From assembly GCF_000715075.1 (NCBI RefSeq), contig NC_134103.1:73781519-73845518 (forward strand): a DNA stretch of 64,000 bases. The letters are read 5' to 3'. Source of the DNA: Nicotiana tabacum. Its lineage: Eukaryota > Streptophyta > Magnoliopsida > Solanales > Solanaceae. Shown here one piece after another: positions 55,938 through 64,000 of the stretch (positions within the stretch are counted from its first letter, which is position 1; every line of letters begins with the position of its first letter). The notes under the pieces are model-generated. The model was not told where the DNA came from and made no database searches. It saw nothing but the letters and a program-made list of their open reading frames with translations. The translations under genes were made by a program, and so were the position numbers.

Positions 55938-58566
55938 TGTAACGACCCGACTTGTCGTTTTGAATATTTACGCTCCTTTAAACTATTTGAAGTCTTGAAT
56001 AGATTCATATGATGTATTATGACGTGTGTGAATCGTCGGTTTTGATTCTTAGATGTTCGGGATTAGTTCGGATGAATAAAATTCATGTTGGATGCTTAAA
56101 TGAAAAGCGTTGTCCGAAGTATGACTTTTGTGCAAACGACTCCGGAGTGGAGTTTTGATGGTGCCAATAGCTCTGTATGGTGATTTTGAACTTAGGAGTG
56201 TGTCCGGATAATTATTTGGAAGTCCGGAGTTAAATTAGGCTTGAAATGGCGAAAATGGGAAAATTGAAAGTTAGAAGTTTGACCGGGGAGGTTGACTTTT
56301 TGATATCGGGGTCGGAATCTGATTCTGGAAATTGGAATAGGTCCGTTATATCATTTATGACTTGTGAGCAAAATTTGAGGTCAATCGGACTTGATTTGAT
56401 AGGCTTCGGCATCGAATGTAGAAGTTGAAAATTCTTAGTTTCATTAAGCTTAAATTGGGGTATGATTCGAGGTTTTAGCGTTGTTTGATGTAATTTGAGG
56501 CCTTGACTAATTTCATATGATGTTTTGGGACTTGTTGGTATATTTGGTTGAGGTCCCGAGGGCCTCGGGTGGATTTCGGATGGTTTAACGAAATTTGATT
56601 TGGATATTTCTAGAATGTTTCGACAACAATTCTTTAAGAATACGTGGTATCACATTAAGAAAATGAGCTACAAATTCAGTTTTGATTGAAACATTAGATC
56701 TATATTGAAATTACGGAGCCATAACAAAAAGAATCGTCGAATTCGGACATCGTATGAGAGAGTTATGCCCATTTCCGTGTCGGAAAAAACAAAATCTCGT
56801 CACCAATGAATAGGGTAGCGTGGGGCACTAGCCCTGGCGCTGGGATGTTTAATGGTTCTGGAAACAGTGCCACAGGCAGCGCCCCACGCCACCTATGGCG
56901 CCCGAACATTAAAATCCCTATAAACGGGAGGTTTTGCCATTTTTGACGAAAACAGAGTTAGGGAGCTCGGTTTGGGCGATTTGCAGAGGTAAATTTCACC
57001 ACACAACTTAGGGTAAGTGTTATTGACTCCCTTGTGATTATAATCCATGAATTAATCTTCATTTTCGGTGTTAGATTATTAATTTTTCAAGAGAAATCGG
57101 AGGAATTTTCTACAATTCCATAAAATGAATTTTCGAGATTTGAACATCGATTCGGAGTCGGATTTGAGTAAAATTAGTATGGTTGGACTCGTAATTGAAT
57201 GGGTTATCATATTTTGTGAGTTTTGTTAGATTCTGAGATATGGGCCCCACTATCAATTTTTTAAGCGGAGTTGAGAATTTTTGTAAATTGTTAAATTGTA
57301 AGCATTAGAGTAAATTGTGATTAATTTGCACGTTGTTTGAATAGATACGAGTCGTTTGGCTTGAATTGAGGATATAGAAAGGCATATGGAGGTTAATACG
57401 CGCGGAATGGAATTTTCGGAGTATTGTATAGCGTGCTCGGTATTGGATTTGGCTTGTTCGAGGTAAGTAACACTTCTAAACTTGGTGCTGAGGGTATGAC
57501 CCATTGAGGTCATTTCTGCTGTTGAGTTATCTGCTTACATTGCATTTACATACTGAGTCATACGTATTCATATGCATAGTATATCTCAGTCTCTGTTTCC
57601 ATTTATTGATAAATCACATCACTATTTTTGGGTTGATTCTCTCCATAACACTGAGAGCCCGAGAGACTGGAGAGATTGATAACTGAGTGAGGCTGAGGGC
57701 CTGATGGTGAGGATATTTATGGGATTGGGCTGCACGCCGCAGCATGTTTTATTGATTTATGCCATGATTGGCTTGTTATAGCACTTGAGCAGAAGGAGCC
57801 TCTCCGGAGTCTGTACACACTCCCAGTAAGCGCAGGTACCTACTGAGTGCGAGTGTCGAGCGATTGGGAAGATTGAGTGACTGGGAGGACTGAGTGACTG
57901 GGAGGACTGAGTGAAATGAAACATTTACCTATTGAAAGTTTTTGGAAAAAATCACAGTTTTCAGACTTACTCATATTTTTGGTGATTTTTGGCAAAGGAT
58001 TTGAGTTTTACTGTTATACTTGAAAAGAAAATATTTATTTTCCGGAATTGTATACGAGATGAGCATTCTATTATAGAGTTATTACTTGTGCTGCTTTAAA
58101 TTATATTGTTATGAGATGTTATTGATTATTGGAGTGGACTCTGACCTTGGTACAAACTCGTCACTACTTTCAAACTTAAGGTTAGGTTTATTACTTACTG
58201 AGTACATGGGGTCGGTTGTACTCATACTACACTTCTCACCTTGCATGCAGATATTGGATGTTGATGTTGTTGTGATCGACGTGAACTAAATTTGAAGGCG
58301 TACCTGTGTTCCGGTCGTAGCTGCCTCTTGTTCATGGTAGCCTTAGATTTATAAAAATCTATTTATGTACATTTCGAACAGATGATGTATTTATTTCATA
58401 CTAGCTTTGTAAATTCTAATCTTAGAAGCTCATGATTTGTACTACCAGTTCTTGAAGAGTGTATTAGAGTGAGATAATTATTAATTGAATCGGATTGTTA
58501 TTATTTGTTTTACCTAGCGGGTGAGGTTAGGTGCCATCACGGCTAGTTGGATTTTGGTTCGTGACA
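55938..58566 (+). repeat. 3' LTR of element D
   Basis: 2629 bp, TGTAACGACCC to GGTTCGTGACA. GC module 56801-56904 and TATA 56919-56926. A weaker 3' stem (ACCTA/TAGGT, 58512-58532) is present. It keeps segments that are deleted in the 5' LTR. Confidence 0.92.
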
Positions 58567-61014
58567 AGTGTTGAGCAACAAAGGAGATTAAATCCCATTA
58601 TGAAAGAGTTCGTGAAGAAGGAAATAATTAAGTGGCTCGATACAGGTATCATCTTTCCCATTTTTGACAGCAACTGGGTAAGCACAATGCAATGTGTGCC
58701 TAAAAAGGGGGGATGACTGTGGTAGAGAACGACAAAAATGAGCTAATTCCTACTCACACCGTGACGGGGTGGAGAGTTTGCATTGATTACAGAAAGCTCA
58801 ACAAGGCAACCCGCAAGGACCACTTCCCACTTCCATTCATTGACCAAATGATGAACAGATTGGCGGGGCATAAATATTATTGCTTCCTTGATGGTTATTC
58901 GGGTTACAACCAGATTGTCATATGCCTAGAGGATCAGGAGAAGACCACTTTTACTTGTTCTTATGGTACTTTCGCTTTCAAGCGAATGTCGTTTGGTCTT
59001 TGTAATGCACCGGCTACTTTCCAGAGGTGCATGATGGCTATTTTTACTGATATGGTGGAAAAATTTGTGAAAGTCTTCATGGATGATTTTTTAGTCTTTG
59101 GGTCTTCTTATGATGATTGTTTGAATAACTTGAGCAAGGTGTTGGCCCGTTGTGAAGAAACAAATTTGGTGTTAAATGAGGGAAAATGTCATTTTATGGT
59201 AAAGGGAGGCATCGTGCTAGTTCATAGAGTGTCAAGGAGTGGCATTGAAGTTGATAAGGTGAAGGTGGAGGCGGTTGAAAAATTACATTCACCCATTTCT
59301 GTGAAGGGTGTCCAGAGTTTCTTGGGACACGCGAGATTCTATAGACGCTTTATTAAGGATTTTTTAAAAATTGCTACTCCTTTGTGCAAGTTGCTTGAAA
59401 AGGATGTAACTTTCAATTTTGATGAAGCCTGCCTGAAGGCACTTGAGGAGCTCAAAAAGAAGTTGGTGGTTGCCCCCATTATTGCGGCACTGGATTAGTC
59501 CTTACCATTTGAACTTATGTGCGATGCGAGTGACCATGTTATTGGGGCAATGCTAGGCCAAAGGAAGGACAAGATGTTTTACTCCATCTACTATGAGAGT
59601 AAGACTCTTGATGATGCACAACTGAATTACACCACCACTGAAAAGGAGTTGTTGGCTGTTGTGTGGGCCTTTGAGAAATTTCGGGCATACTTGGTAGGAA
59701 CAAAAGTCATAGTCCATACCGATCATGCAGCAATCGGGTATCTATTTACAAAAAAAAAAAAAAAAAAAGAATTCAAGGCTAGATTGATGCATTAGGTTTT
59801 ATTGTTGCAGGAATTTGATGTAGAAATAAGAGATCGGAAGGGCACAAAAAACCAAGTAGTCGGCCATCTATCAAGGCTGGAAAATCATGAGCATGTGGAG
59901 GAAGGTGGACAAATTAAGGAGGCATTCCTTGATGAGCAATTTTTTGCTATTACCCAAGACCCTCACTCATGGTACGCGGACTATGTGAATTATCTTGTGA
60001 GTGGGGTACTTCCTCCTGAAATTGAATCTGAAGCTAGAAAGAGGTTTCTACATGATGTAAACTTCTACTGGTGAGATGAGCCATTCTTGTACAAATAGTG
60101 TGATGATCAGTTGATGAGGAGGTGCATTCCAAAAAAGGAGGTAGAATTAGTGTTGTATGATTGCCATGCCTCACCTTATGAGGGCCATCATGGAGGCGAT
60201 AGGACAGTTGCAATGGTGCTACAGTCTGGGTTCCTTTGGCCAACATTGTTAAACGATGCCCATGCATTTGTTAAGAAGTGTGACCAGTGTCAAAGAACAA
60301 GGACAATCACAAAGAGGCACGAGATGCCTTTGAATAACATCCTAGAGGTAGAAATTTTTTATGTGAGGGGGATAGACTTTATGGGACCGTTCCCATTGTC
60401 CAGAGGTAACAAAAATATTTTGCTAGCGATTGACTACGTGTCAAAATGGGTAGAAACGATCGCATTGCCAATAAATGATGCCAAGGTGGTAGCCGCTTTT
60501 GTGAACAAGAACATATTCTCAAAGTTTGGGACTCCACGCGCTTTGATTAGTGATGAAGGGACACGGTTTTGCAATCGATTGTTAAATAACCGTCTAGCTT
60601 AATATGGAGTCCTCCATAGAGTTACCACGGCATATCATCTGCAAACAAGTGGACAAGTTGAGGTGTCCAACAGAGAAATAAAGTAAATATTAGAGAAGAC
60701 AGTGAGTGTTAATAGGAAGGATTGGCCTGCAAAGTTAGATGATGCCTTATAGGCATATAGAACTGCATACAAAATACCAATTGGGGCATCGTCGTATAAG
60801 CTTATTTATGGGAAGGCATGTCACTTGCTTGTTGAACTTGAACACAAGGTGTTATGGGCTATTAAAAATTTGAATATGGATTTTGAAGTCGCGGGCGAAA
60901 AGAGACTCTTGCAGTTAGATGAGTTCAGGCTGCATTCTTATGAAAATGCTAAACTTTACAAAGAGAAAACGAAAAGATGGCATGACAAGCATATCAAGCC
61001 ACGTCACTTTGAAC
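58567..61014 (+). pseudogene. RT, RNase H and integrase of element B, broken
   Basis: RT: KEIIKWLDTGIIFPIFDSNW, a one-base loss near 58705, then a clean 261-codon frame with CIDYRKLNKATRKDHFPLPF, FLDGYSGYNQ and the catalytic FMDDF. RNase H from 59517: [41 protein letters not shown], then a 19-A run (59750-59768) giving extra Lys. Integrase: [60 protein letters not shown]. Stops at 59496, 59793, 60072, 60600, 60684 and 60750. The C-terminal domain is missing: after [10 protein letters not shown] the text changes at about 61014. Confidence 0.9.
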
Positions 61015-61695
61015 CGAGCCAACAGGCGCACTTTACAGTATGTTCGAGGCCCCCAGCGCCAGGCCTAGCGTGGAGCGTTGGGTTTGGGGTCATGTAAGTA
61101 TAATTGTTTTTTATTTTCATTTTTGTTTTATTAGGTTAAAACCCATGCCCATAAAACTCGACTCATATACCCATCTACACTCACATTCTAACCCATACCC
61201 AATCACCCAACTCATCTCCACTAAAACAAAATTAAATTTCACATAATTGTAAACCTTCCCCCTTTCACCTTCTCTCTCTCTCACACGCGCTCTCTCTCTC
61301 TACTGCGACCCCTCTTCCCTTTCTCTCTCAAGTTTTCTCTTGCTCTCATCCTAAATCATACATGTATGTTCCTATTCTTCCTCCTTTTTTTTTTATTTGG
61401 TAGATGATAATCAACATCCCCCCTCCCAAACGCCCCAATCTCCAAATTCTCCCCTAAGTGCTTCTTAGAACTTTTCTATGGTGGATGGGCCTAATGAGAA
61501 CGAAATTGGGTGTGACAACTTTGTTATTGTGTTGTATACGAAGTAGTAAACTAGAATTCTCTCTACTTCGTTGAAATTTGGGAGGGCCACCATGTTCCAC
61601 CATTGTTGAACTAAAGTGCACACTTCATGCCCACAATATGTTTGCTAAAATGTTTGAATGAGTACTTTGTGCACCGGTGAAGTCTGAGTAACCGA
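61015..61695 (+). other. Post-integrase region of element B
   Basis: Begins with a GC-rich fragment (CCAGCGCCAGGCCTAGCGTG near 61051-61070) of the same type as the LTR B module, then AT-rich and CT-rich leader-like DNA. CATGTATGTTCC near 61360 resembles the donor text of element A (GGTATGTTC). No gene. Confidence 0.5.
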
Positions 61696-62722
61696 CAGGG
61701 GCAGACCTACGTGGATCCAAGAGGGTTCATACGAACTCGCTTCATCGAAAAATTATAGTATTATATAGGTTATATTCTGCAAATTTGGGTATATTAATGT
61801 TACTGAACCCCCTTGACAAAAGTTCAAACCCTGTACTAGTGGTTCAGCAGGTTCAAAGTTTGTTTGACGTCCAGTGTTCGAGTCCCAACTACATATGTTT
61901 TTCGCTATTTTAAGTATTTTCTTGATTCTGTATTTTTTGTTCACATATATTTTCCACATGTGAACGTACAACGGTACAAGTCCATCAATACTAACGCAAG
62001 CCACGTTAGTTTATTCCCCTCCTGCTTTATGTGTTTCTTTTTCTAATCTTTGTTTTCTGTTTTAGTTTAAATTTGATGTTTTTACTCAAATCAAATAGTA
62101 AGAATTATATTATATCGTCTATTTTACTTCAAGAAATCAAGATTATCTAGAAAGTTCTTACATATGTTTTGATAAAATATGTAAGTGAAACAATTGATAT
62201 TAATTTTTTGTTAGTTAATCTTAAATTAGATTATGCTAAATTATTTACTGTGTTACACTATAATTGTTAGTTTATTTTATTAGTTCTCTTCTCTTATACT
62301 TAGCTTCTATTAGTTTATATGTATCTCTTTTTCTTGTTGTCTTTTTTTTTTCTTTTTTCTTTTTTGTAAATACAACATTATCAAAAAAAGATATGAGGTA
62401 AATTCTCTCCAATACTTTATTAAATTTTAACAAAATTTTAAATTATCTGAGGTAAAATTATTAGATTAAATAGATAAAATTTAAATATTTTTAGTTAAAG
62501 TAAATTAATTTTTTAAAATTTAAATTATTTTGCCCAGCATTTGTTTAAGAAACGGTATCGACCTCGACTTTCATAAAAATTTCATTTTATGGTAGCGTTA
62601 TAAAATAAAAAGGAAAAAAAAGTGTTGCATAAATCTCTCTTGTTGTGCCGAGTAATATCCCAATTGTCAATTAGTATCTTTATTTATTGAACCGCTTGTA
62701 TAAAATTTTGGGTCCGCCACTG
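61696..62722. mobile_element. Non-autonomous hAT transposon with 8-bp target duplication
   Basis: 1027 bp starting CAGGGGCAGACC, with complemented right end CAGTGGCGGACC (10 of 12 matching). GTAACCGA lies at 61688-61695 and again at 62723-62730, a perfect 8-bp duplication as made by hAT elements. The interior is AT-rich with no transposase, so it needs an outside transposase. It lies inside element B between integrase and the 3' ORF. Confidence 0.93.
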
Positions 62723-62730
62723 GTAACCGA

Positions 62731-63183
62731 GTGTAGTTGTATGTGATATCGGGCTAAGTGTGGGATGTTTGGGGATGATTTTACATAATTCGGAGCTTGA
62801 TTTTAATGTGCACATGTCGCCTGCACCATGTACCTTGTATTATGTATGTTGTAGCACTTTGTAGAATTAGCTAATGTAGTATAGTAATTGTAGAAGTTAA
62901 TGATCATGTGTCACTTGCTTGCATCAAGGCTAAATCACTTCGTCATTATCGACCACTTGATTTGTGTGGCATAGCTCGTGAGTTATAATTGTGCGGCATG
63001 GGGAAGTCATGAGTACCTATTGCCTTGTGGTGAAACACTTGTGCGTTTTAAACCACGATTGTGAGTATAGTACATTGAGCCTTCGATTTTAAGTGTGGGG
63101 TCATCTTTGACTCTCACGATAACCTTAGGTGGATTTCTTAATTCATTCTCACATTCATGCTTATTTTTGTGTCGTAGGTTGCT
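62731..63183 (+). other. Leader of the 3' ORF of element B
   Basis: Non-coding. It ends with TTTTTGTGTCGTAG at about 63165-63178, a plausible splice acceptor six bases before the ATG at 63184, matching the arrangement in element A. Confidence 0.45.
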
Positions 63184-64000
63184 ATGGCTCGTGATAGTAC
63201 AAACAAGGGCAAGGGAGTAGAGAAGTCCTCAACCACTGCTCCTGCGCCTAAAAAGCGCAAGCAAGGGGAAGGATCATCTAGGCAAGCTAAAGGGAAATAA
63301 GTTGCCGACGGATCATAGCATGCGTCATTGCAATCGAGGCCTCGTTTGAAACTAGTTCGTGATGATCCCATCGCATGGCATAGGGACTTCATGCCATATG
63401 GGCGGTACGTCTCCGAGATGGGTATTAATGTAAAAACTTTGGAAAAGAACTTCACGGACGTGCTTGCCCGGTTGCGAGAAATAAAAATGGATAAACTCCT
63501 AGAATGCCCCGGCCATGCAAATTTGAGCATGCTGCGAGAACTGTATGCCAATTGGAATGCGAACTTGTTCATGTCATGGATTCGTGGAAAGAACGTATCA
63601 TTGGATAGGCCTTATGTGAATTTTTGGGATTTGAAAACTCTAACCCGCGGAGGCTACCAAAATTTGTCAAAAGCCCAAGCTACACGGCGATACATCACAC
63701 TCTTTGTGGCGTCGATTAAAATGCCAAGTGGACCAGAACTAAGGGCGATGCCCATCTGAAGATGCTCCGCTTCGATTTTAACAAGACCGCCAAAGTGTGG
63801 CAAAAAATTTTGTACATGTCCGACTCATGCTAGTTGAACACAATAGTGAATGCACTCGAGCTCGAGTATGTGTGATATTCTTTTTGATGACTGGGCGAAC
63901 CATCAATATGGGTGACATCATGCTAGGGAAGATGGCCCGCACACGATTTGGGCGGCAAATCAAGAGATTCTTCTTTGGCAACTTGCTCACGCAGTACATG
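63184..64000 (+). pseudogene. 3' ORF of element B (putative plant transposon protein), broken, runs off window
   Basis: ATG at 63184 opens a basic N-terminus with a nuclear-localisation-like APKKRKQ, stopped by TAA at 63298. The same frame continues past a second stop to RPRLKLVRDDPIAWH and the core ELYANWNANLFMSWIRGKNVSLDRPYVNF-like text (written here only in part: LYANWN, WIRGKNV), corresponding to FYANV...VRG of this Athila-associated protein class, to 63759. Further decayed text (FNKTAKVWQKIL) follows. The equivalent gene in element A is at 39193-41240. Function unknown; the likely NLS argues against a simple env role for this version. Confidence 0.75.

Larger units (their letters stand above)
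49750..58566 (+). mobile_element. Element D: complete non-coding LTR element (LARD-like), nested in B
   Basis: Two LTRs in the same direction (49750-52333, 55938-58566), a primer site (52337), a polypurine tract (55925-55937) and a perfect 5-bp duplication AGTGT (49745-49749, 58567-58571). The 3.6-kb interior has no recognisable gag or pol on either strand. It therefore fits a large retrotransposon derivative that relied on another element's proteins. Divergent LTRs show it is old. It split the pol gene of element B just before the RT core. Confidence 0.92.
42231..64000 (+). mobile_element. Athila-like Ty3-gypsy element B, split by T, D and a hAT; continues past window
   Basis: Order: LTR, PBS, gag, protease, pol (49454-49749 and 58567-61014), internal non-coding region, 3' ORF running out of the window. 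The pol text rejoins across solo LTR T and element D with their target duplications as the only extra bases, showing that both inserted into B after it did. A hAT inserted between integrase and the 3' ORF. Confidence 0.87.

Noticed and set aside
63138..63572. 144-codon minus-strand frame
   Set aside because: Shadow of the 3' ORF of element B, which has the recognisable protein on the plus strand.

Overview
The window is repeat-dense plant nuclear DNA with one convincing host gene. The repeat families point to Solanaceae, possibly Nicotiana (inference, no search was run): a TS-type SINE with a (GTT)n tail, CACTA elements with palindromic subterminal repeats, Athila/Tat-type Ty3-gypsy elements with an Asp-tRNA-like primer site, and very long LTRs that begin TGTAACGACCC and end GGGTCGTGACA.

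Layout. 1-3587: right part of a CACTA (En/Spm) transposon, with the broken end of a TNP2-type transposase gene, a five-exon second transposase gene, a (GTT)48 tract, subterminal palindromes and the terminal repeat. 4380-7590: gene island. It holds a 201-codon NDR1/HIN1-like (LEA_2) membrane protein gene on the minus strand, surrounded by small elements (CACTA-like, Tourist-like and hAT-like MITEs and a SINE with a 12-bp target duplication) and by two direct copies of a ~225-bp segment. 7603-10220: solo LTR. 10223-24716: minus-strand gypsy element C (LTR, integrase, RNase H, RT), split by a solo LTR (O) that itself carries two further solo LTRs (P, Q). 24717-27056: truncated LTR R. 27057-about 42230: Athila-like element A (LTR, PBS, gag, protease, RT with a 1546-bp tandem duplication, RNase H, integrase, internal promoter region, 3' ORF), interrupted by solo LTR S. 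About 42230-64000: a second Athila-like element B, split by solo LTR T, by a complete LTR-bearing non-coding element D (49750-58566, TSD AGTGT) and by a hAT element (61696-62722, TSD GTAACCGA).

No element here looks able to move by itself: every pol gene carries stops or frameshifts. The TGTAACGACCC LTR family accounts for roughly 28 kb of the 64 kb as one complete element plus seven lone LTR copies (five convincing solo LTRs, one probable and one truncated).

The most interesting signals are structural. Near the 3' end of these LTRs there is a stem-loop whose arms change in a compensating way between copies. The LTRs begin with an AACGACC/GGTCGTT inverted repeat. GC-rich palindrome arrays lie before TATA boxes in several unrelated LTRs, and one ~100-bp GC module occurs in opposite orientation in two different element families. 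I found no defence system, gene cluster, CRISPR array or RNA gene.
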